Shown: positions 12,764-27,035, numbered from the stretch's first letter. The stretch: 64,000 bases of DNA from Erythrocercus mccallii (GCA_013397435.1 VZRG01000271.1:310001-374000); one strand, 5' to 3'. Program-made: numbers and translations. The notes: a model not told the origin generated them from the sequence alone.

Positions 12764-15700
12764 GTAAGTACTCCATGGTGAGTAGCAGCTGGATAAGGTA
12801 ATTACTGTTTTTTCTGCAAACCATCTTGGCAGAGGATCTTGTAGCCTTGAACGTTTTTATGCCCACAGCACTTTGTAAGATTTTTTTTTTCACTTTACTG
12901 TTGGAGAACCATTACACAAAAAGCTAGTGAAGGTACCCAACTTCAGCACCACAATTAACAGTGCGCCATTTAGCAAGTCTGGTAAGTGGCTTTTATGCTT
13001 TGCTCTCCATGAGATTAAAATAATTACACTCAATAACTAACACTGTCCAGGCAATTCTGCTGCATATAGTCCTGGGCACCTCCAGTTAGCTTACAGCCGA
13101 TGCACTATTTTGGTGACTTTATGCAATACAGAAACAGTCCTCATCACAAATTTCTACTACAGACAAAAATAACATGAGCACATTAAGCTGCTTTCCCCTG
13201 TCACCCCTGATGAACTTCATATGGCAACCAGACCAAAAGCCCCCGCTGAGCCCCCGAAGCTGAATGTGAAACGGAAATATCACAAAAAAACACTGCCAGC
13301 ATCCCAGAACATGACTCACACTGTGTAAGTACCAAATCACTACATTTAGAAGATTCTCGTCTGGTTATTTTGTGTGGCTAGATCAAGCACTCTGAAACTC
13401 CATTTGCTGAAGGAAGCAGACTGAGCGCCAGGGCTCCTCACTTGGTAGTTGCCTCCTGTGCTAGTTAACTTCAGGCAAGTCACCGCATATCTCTACACTA
13501 CCACTTCCAAATGCAAAACTAATTACACTAATCCCTTTTCTGCAGCACTTAAACATTGATGCATGAAAAGAATTATCCTAAGAACTATTTACGTTATTAG
13601 GGCAAAGAAGTAAAATACTGCATGGAAGGCCAGGGCCAAGTCTCTTCTGTCAATCTATCCCTCCTAACAAGTATAAACTCTTAGATGCAGAAATTACTAC
13701 AAAATGCTGTTTAAAACTGATGGACCTTCCTGAGCAGAAGGGAAGGGTAGGGGAACTCTAAGGGAAAACCACTGAAACAAGAAAAGGAAAGATGTAAACT
13801 GTCCTAAGTGCCAGATTTTCAAAGATGTCTGAAAACAGATATGACGTCCATATGTGATGAGATTTTCAGAACCAACATTTATTAGAAGTCCTGCTAGCAT
13901 CAATTGCAGCTAATTAGTGCTGCCTTTGCAGACAACTGCAACTTTAATCACTATGATCATTGAAAATCTGACCCCAAGTAAAACTAAAACAACAAACTAA
14001 AACAACACTGTTTAACATTGCTTGTATGACTATTGTGGAAAACTTCTTTAGACAGAAATGTGACTTTTAAACTGCAGTTTAGCAATCCATAAATGCTAAT
14101 GAGATCATGTGCTGTTTTGTCTTGTGATAATTTTTTCCTATTAAAATCTTGTTCTTTTTTTAACCTAATAAGCACATCACTAGTCTAAGCACGTTCTTTC
14201 ATCAAAGTTTAAATTTACAGCTAAAATAAAGAGAGCTTGCTTACCAATAACCAGAATTCTTTGAGACATGAATTCTTCAAGTATATTCAAACTACTGGGC
14301 TACATATATATCCTTTCCCTTAAGACCAGTCTTTTATCTTTGCAATGAATATATATATAAGGTACTGACCGTGCCACTTTTGGTTTCCTCCCAACCATAG
14401 AAAGAAGACTCAGATAAATTTTAAAAATTCTGAGGAAGAAAAAAGTAATCAAAATAGAAAATATTTATTTGAACTAAACACATTTTAAAAAGTTGCCTAT
14501 TTGTAAATCAACTCTTTTTCTATTTTAAGTGCCCTAGTACAGTTTATCATAGTGACTTCAACAGCTACACCTGGCCACTAAGTACCTGAGGTCATGGAGT
14601 CTTATAGAAACCATTCTAGAGGACTAAGAGCACATGGTGAAGCTACTGATGGAGCTACAGATAACATCACCGCTAGTACCTCAACTATTGCTTAACAATG
14701 TTTTGTGCTCTAGAGAAGTACTTTGTAGTGACAGTAGGAGATTCATCTTAGCAGTCTAATAGCAAATTTTGATACAGTCTCCAACTGACTTCGACAGTCT
14801 GTGTGGAAATGGCTGAACTTTTAAAACCCCAGAAAACACACAATGAATAGCCTGAAGCACTTAAATGTGTGAATATAGAAGTAGACAACCCACGACATAA
14901 AAGTATAAAATAACAAATTCTGCTTTAGAGGCAGAATGCTAGCAATAAAATTTTGAATTTAAAGAAAACTTGCTGATTAAAAAGTAAAATTCTACCATGA
15001 TTTGAGACAGAAAATGAAGAATGCTATTCATAAGAACATATGTGTCTCCTGCAAAAGACTCTGAGGAAGTGGCCTTGATGAAAGCAGAAGTAGTAAACAG
15101 CAAGCCCAAGACCTTAATGAGGCTAAGTGAGAATTCAAACCCTTTTAGCCTTAAGCAGATATTCCATAACAGCTTTAATAAATGATACAGAAGGAGAAAA
15201 AACAAAGGTAAGAAGCCACATGGATCTTATTCCCATAATGTGCAGCATGTGGATGCTGGATGGCTTTCCTCGTTGACGCAGTCCTGATTTTTTTCTGTAG
15301 GAAGAAGTCCACAGATGGAAAAAAAATCCAACTAGACAGACACGAAAGTGGGTAAGCTACCTGTCTGTCTCAGAGCACTGACAGATGGGGCTTCAACCCT
15401 TTCATTTACACACAACAGGTTGGCTGCTGTCACAGGGCTTTTGATGGCATTTTCACTGGGTTTGATACAGAAATAGATACAATTATTTAAGCTGGGTTAC
15501 ACAGAAAAATTCTTCCCAAAAACAAGGCCAAGCCATTAAATAGACCAAACTTGAAAGAAGTTTTCAGAGGCCCATACATTGTCGTAAATTTTTCTGTTGT
15601 GTAAGTACATAGTACATTTTTTACTATTTTTACTAGAAATGAAGTTATGTAAAAAGAACTACTAACAATAAGAAACATCAGTGTTAATACGTAAATTCTA

Positions 15701-17080
15701 AGTTACCTTCAAGATATTTTTTCCCATTTCTAGAAAACCAAAGAAATCCCAAACTTCTCTTTGTGAACAATCTACTTGATGGGTATGATTTCACTCACAA
15801 GTACTAGTCAAAAGCATTTTTCTTGAAATAATTTTCAAAATGAAAACTGTTTTTCCATTTACTTCTAATATCTTTGTGTAATGGGGTACATATGCACTGT
15901 GGATGAAGCATCTCTAAACAGACAAGTTATTTTTGGAAGAACACTGCGACAGTTCTTGTAAATTAGACTGCTATGGTTATGCAGTATGGTCTAATACTGG
16001 ATTATTTTGATCTCCTCTGGAAATCCATTCCAGGTTAATATTGACTATTAATATCAATCAGTTTTAAGAGCAAGTTTGCAGCTTTGAAGTTCGTATTTCT
16101 GCAAAATAACTCTTCACAACAGGATGTGGCTTGGGTTCTTTTTCACCTACCTCTTACTCTACAGTAACAAACATCAAGTGCTTCCTACTGTAATTTAAGC
16201 AGGATTCTGAGAGACTGTGGTAAATGATAAAATGTGCCTTTGTATGTAGAAGAGAAACATTTCTGTGCCAGCAGATACGTGATTGCCTAAGTCCTTTTGA
16301 CATCACCACATAAATTGGCTCCCATTCCCTTGTTGACACACATGTAAAATCCATGCCTGATAACCTTGTAAAAATATATAGTTTAACTACAATATAAACA
16401 AGCATTATTTCTCCTACCAGTGAATTATATCCATTCCTGCTGCACAATATATCATATGTTTAACAATGCACACTACTCAGCAACTTAAGCTATTTCATAA
16501 ACTCTGAAAACCTATGTCTTCTATGGATGCTATTATTGAATACGCCACTTCGTATTTTTTCTGTACTATATCATGCCACACTATACTTATTAATGCACAA
16601 ATACAAAATGTAATTTGGAGCAGGGATTTTCCTAACTTTTTTTATCCTGTGCTGTTATTTTATAAGTTTCCAAGTACATATGCATTACTATTTAATAAAC
16701 AATAGTAACAAAATCCAGATGAATCTTTGCAGAAATGTAGGTACTCAAAATGTAATTAGCCACACTGGAATTCAGCCAGGGCAACATCCTTACTCCTGTG
16801 GAAAACACCAACAGATCATACAAATGGTTTGAAAGGGTCAAAATTGTAAGTACATAAATACACACTTTAAATGAATTTTCCAAACACAATATACCATCAT
16901 CTATCACTTTCTGATTATCTAGCACAGCTATCAAAGGTGCTAGAGCCTCATTAGCAAACACCTTCTCAAGGCTACCTCCACTGCAGCCTGCTGTAGTCTG
17001 AGATGCAGGAAGTGAAGGTCATCATTTAAATTCAAGACAAAGCCACTGTAAATCAGCACTTCTGCCTGATGTGGGGTTCC

Positions 17081-17216
17081 TGCGATGGCGGCTCACCGGC
17101 AGCTCTCCACCCGGTCTGGCAGCTCAGTTAATTTCATTAACTCAGTGGAAATCAGAAAAAACATTGGAAAACAGGGCTGTAATTTCAAGCTGTCAAGACC
17201 TCTTTTTGTTTCTTAA
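17081..17216 (+). other. CpG micro-cluster with a 43-codon ATG ORF
   Basis: Within about 35 bases from 17082 there are five CpGs in otherwise CpG-depleted DNA. An ATG at 17085 sits in a good context (G at -3 and G at +4, ATGGCGG) and opens a 43-codon frame ending at 17216. On the minus strand the same spot holds a usable donor, TGCCG|GTGAGC, preceded by a pyrimidine-rich tract and AG. The product resembles no family I know. It may be a small exon, a uORF-like remnant or a chance cluster of CpGs. Confidence 0.15.
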
Positions 17217-19534
17217 ATTTAGAAACGTACATGTGAAAAGTTTTGATATCCACTGCAATACTGCACTTCATGTATTGTTTGATAATCATCTGGTCACCAC
17301 ACCCACAAGAACGGGCTGAGCTCAAGGGATGCTTCTTTGCTCTCCTGCCAGGACTTCAGCCTTCTTTAACACCCTGTCCTTTGACAGCTCCTAAACTGCA
17401 ATTCAGCCACCCAAACCCGCTTTTAAGAGCATCTTCAGCTCTTCGAAACCTGAAAGTATGTTGCGTTAACTCTGGCACTTTGCTTTTATTGTCACTGAAT
17501 TCTCATTTTCCTTTGACATGCTGCTGATTTCGGCACCTTTCTTTCTTTAACCTCACTGAGTTGCCTTCCATGACCGAATTCCCTATTTATTGGTAAAGAA
17601 ATATACAGTGAGGACACAGCACATTCATCTGAGTTTGCAGCCCTTTCAATGCTCTTTCAAAAGAAAGAGAGCAAAAGTATCATATCCCTATTAAAACTGC
17701 CTCACTGAGGTCTTACTCAGCAGTGGGATGGCATTCATTAAACCTTTAGTTAAATTCCTCCTCTACTGTCGAACTCCTCATGTACACATATCATGACATT
17801 ATTTCAAAAAAGAAATGACATCCCAGCATGCCCAGATGAACATACAACAAGAAGTCGTACCAAAATTGTAAAAAACTAACATAATAAAGCAGAGGAGCTA
17901 TTAGAGGTCGGAGACTGAAACCACTGAAAAATTCACTAATTAAAAAAACACTAAATAAGATGAACAACTGACCCTCTCTCCTCTGTTTAGAGTCTCTCTG
18001 CTGAAGGTACAGAGAGATACTTAACAATAACTTACTTAATACTTATACTTACTTAAATACTTAATAACTTCTCATCTGACGAAGTTTTGGGTGTAGATCA
18101 GGAAAGCACAAGGAAACAGGCCAAGGGATCCAGACACGAACAGATGGAATTGGCATGTTTGGATTCTGAGCCTCCATAGAACAAGAGGGAAATACAGTTC
18201 CCATCTTCATGGGAAACATGACTTTCTTGTTCGACCTGCACTCAGACAGACAACAGTACCTCAATAAGAGCATGAACTTCTCTTTTCACCTCTGCAGGGA
18301 AATAACTGGAAAGCACATGGGTGACCCTTTAAGAACTGTTGGTGCCAAGTGCATTACTGCCAAGGAATTTACCATCTCTCTCTGGACAAGATACTTGCCT
18401 ATTGCATACCAAGAGGAGGTTTATTTGATTGTGAGTAGCTCCCTGTCAGAAAATACAAGACACTTAGAAGCATCGCAACATCTTCCTCTGCTTTTCACTG
18501 CCACCTATTAGCTGCTGCTACACTTAATTCCCTTTCTATGTATTTAGGTTATTGGGTTTCTATAGCTGCAGTATTCAAGTCTAAGGTATTAAATTTTCTA
18601 GTTGAGGTTGACATAAAATACAAACTTCTCCCACTCTCACATGATTATATTTACAGAATAAGCCATTTTCAGAGTAATATTTAAATTCAGAAAGTTATTT
18701 GGGGTTATAATTTTAAAATGTGGCTTTCATTTTCATGCTCACAAACTATGTCTGTTATGAAAATATTTCATACAAGCTGCTGCCTAATTAGATGACTTAA
18801 TGTTGCAAAACTCTATATTTAAAAGTAAAAGAACTGCCAAAGAATATCAAAATCAGATTTTTCCTTTGTTTGCTATGATGTGATTTTTTATACTTATATT
18901 ATGTACAGAACAAAAAAGAGTTGAGTGATAAGACCATGAATTCACATTGTGTTTTCCTTTATAATGTTCATCAGCTAACTGGGCTGTTCATAGGTTGTTT
19001 GCTTTTTTTCCCCTCTTTTTTCAAAAGTGACATTTAGAAGCCAATAACCCAAAGTGTATTACTGAACACTTTAACAGTGTCCAATAGGTAGACGACCTAG
19101 CTGCACAGTGATTAAATGATTTAACTGCTAGATCAATGAATGCAGCATGAATTAAAATGGCTGCAAGCTTTTCCAGGCATGAGACCTACAAAAAAGGTAC
19201 CTTACTTTTTATTTCACATTTCAAAGAAAATGTAACCATTTGTTTTAAAAACAAAAAAATACATGTTTTCCTGACAGAAATAACACAGCTTTATTCTAAT
19301 ATATAATGACTAAACTATATATTTTAATTGTCAAAGATTTGACTACATTTTGCCATTCTCATACTGAATAAACTCACTCAAGAAAAAAAAAGCAGTCTCT
19401 GCTCTGGAAACATAATGGTGTTAGGATCTGGTCCAAAGTGAACTGTTATCTCACGCGTGAAGATAATGAATGTTAATTTAAAATAATGTTCTTTCAACTC
19501 CAGGGTTTTTTTCATACAATCAATCAGGCCTGAA

Positions 19535-19582
19535 AGTGTGTGCGTGCGCACTCTCTCTCGCATGCACTCTCTCTGTCACTCA
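19535..19582. repeat. Mixed GT/GC/CT simple repeat
   Basis: A short alternating purine-pyrimidine run (GTGTGTGCGTGCGC) passes straight into CT-rich repeats (CTCTCTCTC and then CTCTCTCTGT). The first half is of the type that can adopt left-handed DNA under supercoiling. No gene context is visible. Confidence 0.7.
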
Positions 19583-22131
19583 CCCATGAACACTTAATTT
19601 TATATTCTCATTCCCAGAGATTCAGGAGAAAATATTCTGCAGGTGTAAACTAATATTACTCCACTAAAGTCAACAGAGCTGCACCAAATGACATTAACAA
19701 AATCAGTGGTCCTGTCTCCTGTGACAAGGGTGTACCTCGACTTCCACTTAATGTGCATCACAAAAGAAACTCTCCCTTCCTTCTTTTCATATGCCCATTT
19801 CCCAGCTCTTACTGGTACTAAGCAGACAACCACTAAAGCCTTTCACTATCTCACCCCTCGAGGTCTCCTATCTCCATCAAATCCCTCAGAGAAGCAGGTG
19901 TAACATGGCTCTTTCCTGCAACCTAGGGAGAAGCTCTTGGAAAATGTGCAAAGAGAAAGAGCACTGCAGTGGGAGGCTGCAAGGCATGTGGAGAGGACAG
20001 AACAGGCTTGACCTAAAAAGCAGTAGGTTTCAACATTATAGCTAAAATATTCAGTTATTACAGGAAAGAGAAATTAAAACATTCATAAAATGGAACAAAT
20101 AAAACTTCTACATGTGTAAAAACAGGAGCCATAATCTAAATTACTATTGTTTGGAATAGTATGGAGAACAAGTATTCCGTAGCTTTCTACCTCAGAAAAT
20201 TGCCTGATTTTTCACACCTTTTTAAGAGACATCTGATGCCTGGAAACAAGACTCTGGATTACATGACATGCTAGTTTGATCAAGAAAGGCAGTCCCCCTG
20301 GAAGAAGAGCCAAGCAAAAATTTGGATACCATTCCTTCCCACTGGCCCAGGAAACCCTGTAACTGCTTATCCACTAACTTGGCAGAGCAAACTGTGTTCA
20401 GCTCCTCACTCCTTGGTGCACCTGTAACTCCAAGAATCTGCGCCACCATGCAGCTTTAGCTGATGTTTATTGGTATTTCCTGTGCCTGTGTGAGAAACAA
20501 AAGTCCTTCCATTTTACTGAAAGCATCATGTTTTCAGGAATTAGTGCTACAACTTTGGCTAATACTTGGTTGACTGGAAAATGGTGGGTTTTTATAATAC
20601 TTTTTAAAACTATTGAGAAAAAGAATATCAGCATGGATTAAAAAAACCCAATAAAATTCACTCCTGGAGATGGCTGACTCTTAATGTGTATTCCTAAAAG
20701 GTGCAAGTTCAAGAACACAAGGAAATTTCATGTCTGGAACTAGAGAGAAGCCAGGAGTATGCTTCCAATTAGGAGATTTACAAAGAAGCCTTCTGGGAAC
20801 CAGCAGAGAGGAAAGAGTGAAGGAAAAGGAAGAATCTCCTTCTTACAACAAATATTTCCTGAAAACCTGTTTAATTCAGGTCAGAGTAAGCAAAAGATGA
20901 ACACAAAGCTACAAAAATTGAAAGACAATTACAGACTGGGAGTATCCATGTTTCCCACTTTCCAACACTGTCAGTCTGAAATGCTCCCAGTTATGCATCA
21001 GCATTCTCCTTCAAAAAGTTATGCCAATGAAACAAAACATTTTCTTTTAACATGCAAACAAACAAACAATATTTTAATATGGCAGCTTTTAAACAGCCTG
21101 ATATTCCATTCTAGTCAGAGCACTAAGAGGTGAGACACCCTGAGTTATCTCTTAGTAAAGTGTAAATCCCTTCTCACTGTTCCTCACATTTTACTATGAC
21201 CAAGAAGCTTTCAGCTTTTTTTATTTGGGAAAAAAAATTTAAAGTTTTCTTTTTATTTTTTAAATGTTAGAGCCAATGCCAAATTATTCACTGTGCCTTA
21301 TTGTATTCAAATGTCAGCTTGCATGTGATGACTGACACTGAAGCTTCCTGAGAAAAGTCCATGCAGCCAGTTCTTAGGAACGTTCTAAATTCTCAGCTAT
21401 AGTTATGTGAAGCTAAAAATGGTGTCAGTCTGGTTCCTGGGAAAACAACTAAGAATAATTCTTCGGTTTCAATAAAAAAGAAAGAAAAAAGTTTTCTGCA
21501 ATTCTGAATGTTTAACAAAGAAGGAACAAAAGCACAAGGGGAGGAGTAAATTACCCTCTCTAAACAATCTGTTGTGTAGAGCAAAAAGGATCGCGTAGAT
21601 ATGCCTACCGTTCGCAGGTAAATGATAAGAACAGGATGAATTAAGATAGCTTTCAGAATTCAGGTTTTTAATTTATGTTCTATGGTAAAAAAAAAATTAC
21701 TTAATCTGCCTGAACATCCACAATTTCCATAATTTTGAAACTATGTTAAAACAGAGTTTCCGGACATATCTGTTTCCTAGCTTTCCTGATGAAAGAATAA
21801 ACCTTTCTTCTCATAATGTTATTGGCTTTTCCAGTAGGAATTTCTTCTTTTACCATTTTCTTTATCTATAATTGTTTCCTATAACACACAGGATTTAAGA
21901 TATACAGAAAATGGCAGAAATCACTAATAGAAAAATATTATCCACATTTTCTCTGTTCTTTCATAAGCACTGTAAATTCCTTCAAAGACTAACGTAGATG
22001 TAGGAAAAGTGCCTTAACTTCAATGGAAACAAACATTAATGTAAAATTAAGCATGTGTAAAAAAACCAAGTCATTCTCTTGATATTGAAAAGGCATAAAA
22101 ATGCCCATATAACACTGCTATGTAACTCCAT

Positions 22132-22193
22132 AGCAATTACTAGGATCCAGGTTCAAAATTGTTCAAAATCAAAACAAAAGAATTGCTATTTCA
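22132..22193 (+). repeat. Left arm of a perfect 62-bp inverted repeat
   Basis: This arm begins AGCAATTACTAGGATCC and ends GCTATTTCA. Read base by base, it is the exact reverse complement of 22495-22556, with no mismatch in 62 bases. Identity stops abruptly at both ends. The spacer is 301 bp (22194-22494) and does not look inverted-repeated itself. I see no target-site duplication outside the arms: CTCCAT lies on the left and TGGGGG on the right. Confidence 0.95.
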
Positions 22194-22494
22194 ATCAAAA
22201 TACAGCATTGCATTAAATTCTATTGGAACAACTAATTTTGACTGTGTTTTTCCTTGAATATTGAAGTCATATATAAGGTTTTAATTTTTAAAACTCTTTT
22301 GTGGAACTAAACTTATTCCTCATTATGCTCCAAGGCCTATGCATTTTCATGCCTGTGGGAAACAAGTGCTTATATGATCAAGGTCTCCATCATTATATTA
22401 ATATTAATCTACGGGTAACAATGAATTTTCTGCAGTGAATATCAATTTTCATCAGTGAACAATCAGTGACTGTGTGGCCTGTGATTACATTTTA

Positions 22495-22556
22495 TGAAAT
22501 AGCAATTCTTTTGTTTTGATTTTGAACAATTTTGAACCTGGATCCTAGTAATTGCT
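22495..22556 (-). repeat. Right arm of a perfect 62-bp inverted repeat
   Basis: Exact reverse complement of 22132-22193. A transcript crossing both arms would form a 62-bp uninterrupted duplex closed by a 301-nt loop. The whole unit (22132-22556, 425 bp) has the shape of a small foldback element. It lacks recognisable transposon termini or target-site duplications, so a local inverted duplication, for example by replication template switching, is at least as likely. Confidence 0.95.
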
Positions 22557-23521
22557 TGGGGGAAGGAAAATATGCATAAACTCTGGGTTTCAGCTTGTCT
22601 CTGAAGTCAATGACAGCTCCTAAGACACTGATCACAAAATTAACAACCGACCAGAAAACTGGAGAAATCCTCCATCATTCTGAGGCAGAATTTCTACTTT
22701 AATTTGTGCATGTGAATGCACACATTGCAGTGTTATGCAAGGCACAGACTTTGGAAGTTTTCTTTTACAAGCAATGACACCAAGAAAATAGTAATAAGGC
22801 TCAAACAGCCAGTGCAGACTTGGCTGGTGCTTGGTTTCTGACTTGAGAAGCATCTGTAATTGCAAACAGGTATCTGTAGTGTGAGATCCTCTCTTACTGA
22901 ATGCATAAGTGTTGTGTGAGACTTAACAGAAAATGATAGTGTGCTAAGAAAGATAAAGCTCTCAGATCAGTCTCTTAGATCTTAAAGATTTGTTGAGCAA
23001 TAAACATATCTTACATACTTTTAATTTCTTTTTCACTGCATACTATTTCTAGCTACTTTGTGATTCTGCTAATCATTTTCTCTCAGCTCCATTTTGTTTC
23101 ACTTCATCGCTTTTCCAGAAGGTTCAAATAAAACCTAATGTTGACAGATAAGAATCACTCTACTAAAATTAGTAAACTTAAGTGCCATGTCCCGTGAGTC
23201 ACAGCACACAACTCCCATCCAGCTCTCTTTAAAATACCAGATAACAGTGCCATGCCCTAAGTGCATGGGATCAAAGTACAAATATCCACTTGCCAAAACA
23301 CTGCTTTGGAGTACTACACCTACCAGCAGAGTCTTATAGTCTGTAACCAAAACATCATTAAGTCAGCTGCATTGAAATCATAGATTTAAATATAACACAA
23401 GTTGGTTTAATATTTAACATAGTAACAAACATAGGAGAAATGAGAGGTAAGAAGGAATATGTTTAACTCTTCTTTTTTAAAATTACTAGACCTCAAATCA
23501 AGAGTATCCTATTATGGATAA

Positions 23522-23556
23522 AAAATTAATTAAGACAGCAAAATTAATTAAGACAG
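23522..23556. repeat. Two-copy tandem duplication, 18-bp period
   Basis: A 17-base unit beginning AAAATTAATTAAG occurs twice without mismatch, with one C between the copies. This is a small local duplication in AT-rich DNA. Confidence 0.85.
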
Positions 23557-25840
23557 TTCTCTGCATGCAAAAAATGCAATTTCCACAAAAAGGGTGAATT
23601 GGATATTATTGGTATTTCTGTTGGCATGTTTAAATTATTTTTTTATGAATAAGTGGATTTTAGGACTTTAAATTTCACCGTGTCTGGTGTTAAAATTATT
23701 TGTTAAGAATTAATTTTATATGATAGTATAAGTGAGAGTTGTATGAAGACTTATAATCATGAATTCAAAATTTTTATTCTGCAATTATTTAATCCTGGAA
23801 TTTAAAACTAAATACAGTGTAAAGCTACATGCAAAGATATTCTGATTGTTAGTAAGTATACCAATAAACCATATTTTACTTATATTTTTAATACCTTTCT
23901 AATTTTGAAATTACAAATACTACTGCATTTTTAATCAGTAACACATTTAAACTCAAATTACATTTCTCTGTATGCAACAGACACCTTTTGCATTCCAGTG
24001 AAGTGTAAAATGAGAGATTAGAAGAAAATCAAAACCAGCTTTTTGTACACAAAACTCTCAATAGCTACACTTTGGATTTATCTACATGGTACAGCTACAG
24101 GATCAGGCTCTGATGGGATATTACCAAAGCTGGCTAAAATTAGACATCATGAGCTTTAACTTGGGTTCATGGACATGTCAGTACGTATCACCACTGTGCC
24201 TGCTGTCGTGGGCCCACAGGACTAAAAGACCCTGGTCATTTCAGGGAGAAAAAAAAGAGATGAAATAAATATGAATGAAATCTTACTAAAATACTAGGTT
24301 TACCCCTTTTTAAAATATAATTCAATATTCATAGCATGATAGAAATAAAAAAAAAAAAGTTCAGGCTTTCAAAACTTACTTGATTGCAGACATTGGTTTA
24401 AAGAGATGACAAGATTATGTTTAAATACTAGAACTGAAGTTATGGTTTAAAAAATGGGCTCAATCCAGCCCTGGTGTTTCTGGGAGCTGCATGCAGAGAG
24501 GCCTTGGAAGACAGATGGCCCCATGTGCCACAGAAGTTCACCTGTCCAGGCTTGAGGCCACAGTGTTTATTGCACTGTACACAGCCACTCTGGTGTCCAT
24601 CAGTTACCTCCAGTACACCCAGGAATGAAGGGGTTTGTGGAGTTCTCCACATTAGTTTTGCATTTCGTGTACTCTCACCAATAACAAATAAAGAAATTCC
24701 TGAAAAACTGAGTCATTACGTCATCTTATAAACTACCTATTTTGCAGCCTGTACTCTTGCGAATGGAAGATTAAAGCTTAGGACAATAACCCAATTATGA
24801 GCTAAATTTACATTCAACTGATGAAAAATGATCCAGAACCTGACAAGAATAATCTTTGTTCACAATGTTTAGCACAAGCAACACTGACAGCCTCAAATGT
24901 ATGAGCTATATAAAAGATGACATATGCTGCATTGCCCAGATACCAAGGGCACCATGCTCCAGGTACAACACACGTACTATGTAAGTATTCACCACATCCT
25001 GAGACTAAACAAACCCAACAAAAACCAAGGCACAAAACCCTCTGCAGATAAAGAACATGATCCTACATTACCTCCTAAATAATCAGGGCAAGAAGGATGG
25101 CTAAACAAAGTCCTATTATATGGAAGGAAAACCACTGCAATTAATAAAATCAGTGGTCAGGACTGAAACAAATTTATATATTTGTTGGATAAATATGAGA
25201 AAGAGAATTGCTCCAACAATTCTGACCTAACTTTTGAAAAAAATCTCCAAACTCTACTTCATTCAGGAAAGTCTTGTGTGCATTTTGCCAGTCATTTTAA
25301 ACAATTCCACATTTTACGAACCAAGTTCATCACTAGAGTGAGGCACATATATCTTGCACAGATTAATTTTGTTTATAGTTCTAGTTAGCATTTGTAACAA
25401 CCTGCATTATGGGTAAAAGACATATTTTACTGACATTTATGCTAATCTGGATCTGGCTAAAACATCATTTAAGAAGCAATTCAGAAATTTCCTAAAGACA
25501 TCTTCATCACCTTGTCCCTCTTTCAGAACTTTTAGCCTGGACTGATTCACACTGTCTGAAGTCTTCACACACTTCCAGAGATAAATGCTCTGAAAGACTG
25601 TGGAAGGCAGTTACTATGAAAATAAGTTGGAGGTATGTCCAAAATTTGTGAACTTCAGCTGATTGAAATTGGGTCCTCAATTCAAAACGTCTCCTAATTC
25701 TAAAATTCCCCCTCATTCTCAAACTGTGTGAAATTGAGACCATTTGCTAACTAGATAATGCAGACATCTACAGAGACGTTTAGATGCCTAAAATTAAGAA
25801 AAAAATCCTCAATGTCAGCTTTTATCTATTTCCTTTTGAG

Positions 25841-25946
25841 GTATTTCATTCTAACCCATTGACTGCAAATGGCACAGTTCAGCACAGTCCCCAAGCTGTG
25901 GTGCACTGGTAGAAATGCACAATGGTCTAGAGGCTGAGACTTCAAG
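25841..25946 (+). other. Splice-bounded noncoding segment (106 bp)
   Basis: A pyrimidine-rich acceptor ending TTTCCTTTTGAG and a consensus donor, TTCAAG|GTGAGTT (GT at 25947-25948), bracket 106 bp. All three frames contain stops, so it could only be a lncRNA or untranslated exon. It may well be chance. Confidence 0.12.
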
Positions 25947-26995
25947 GTGAGTTTGAGGCCAAATTCATAGTCCATCTGCTCAGGGGCCAACCATGCCACC
26001 AACAGCACCAAGGATGTTTTATTTATGTGCAGGCAGAAATACCAAACACACTTCACAGCCTTTCAAAGTCTCGCTTGCCTTTGAGATGACCTTAGGCCAA
26101 AAACATGACCCAAGCTCTTCTTTCTGCTGCAGAAGCCTCAGGTCATCCTGAGCAGTCCCTTCTCCTCCCTGCTCCAAGCCAGGGGTAAATCCAGGATGCT
26201 TGAACAGTAGATGCCCACAGAATGCCCACTGCCTGCAAGCAGTATGGCCACACAGCACACAAACTACCAGTCACACATTGTGTGCACAGCAATTCCAGTC
26301 ATGAAATTCTTGTCACTCCAATAGTGCTCACTTTGTACCTGAAAAGTTATGAAGCATTGCTCTGGCTCATACTACAGAAGGACTATGTCAAACTAGTTAG
26401 AGTTTTGATTTCTGGTGAACAAACTCAATTTGATTTTTTTACATTTGTATTTAATAGATGCCAAGTGCTTGTTTAGATTTAAAAAACAAAACAAACACCA
26501 CCTTCAGAGAACTACCTGTAAAATTTTTCTGACAAAGCTTCAAACTGTTCAAGAGTATCTTCTAGCACATCACCAAAGTTTTAAGACCCCCTCCCAACAT
26601 CCATAGACTCACAACTCCCTTTACAAAGTTGACTTCAACACAATTTTCATCACATTATCCAGTTCATGAGGTGGAGAGGAAGAGTCATTCTTCTCACTCA
26701 GACCTTTGCTTCTGAACCTGATACCAAGTATTAGTTCCAGATGCAGAGACCACGATCCATAGCACAACCAACAGAGCCATCAACACAGTCACTTTTTACC
26801 CACTCACTAAAACCAAACTCACCATCAGCAAGATAAAGTGCTCTCTGTTGAACTACTTATCCCATGAACCATTCCTTTCCCTTCTTTCCCTATGCAACTA
26901 TCTGGTCAAAGCAGAGAGGGTTTGTTTGGGCATGGAAAAGTTGCCATTTTAAGGCTATAAATCCACAGTGGGAGTTAATTAATGCCATAAATCCC

Positions 26996-27035
26996 ATAAA
27001 AGTGGAAATTATTTTGTGGGCACTTCCACTTTTAT
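26996..27035. repeat. 12-bp perfect inverted repeat (hairpin)
   Basis: ATAAAAGTGGAA at 26996-27007 is exactly complementary to TTCCACTTTTAT at 27024-27035 across a 16-bp spacer. No run of T follows that would suggest a terminator, and none would be expected in a vertebrate. Confidence 0.7.
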
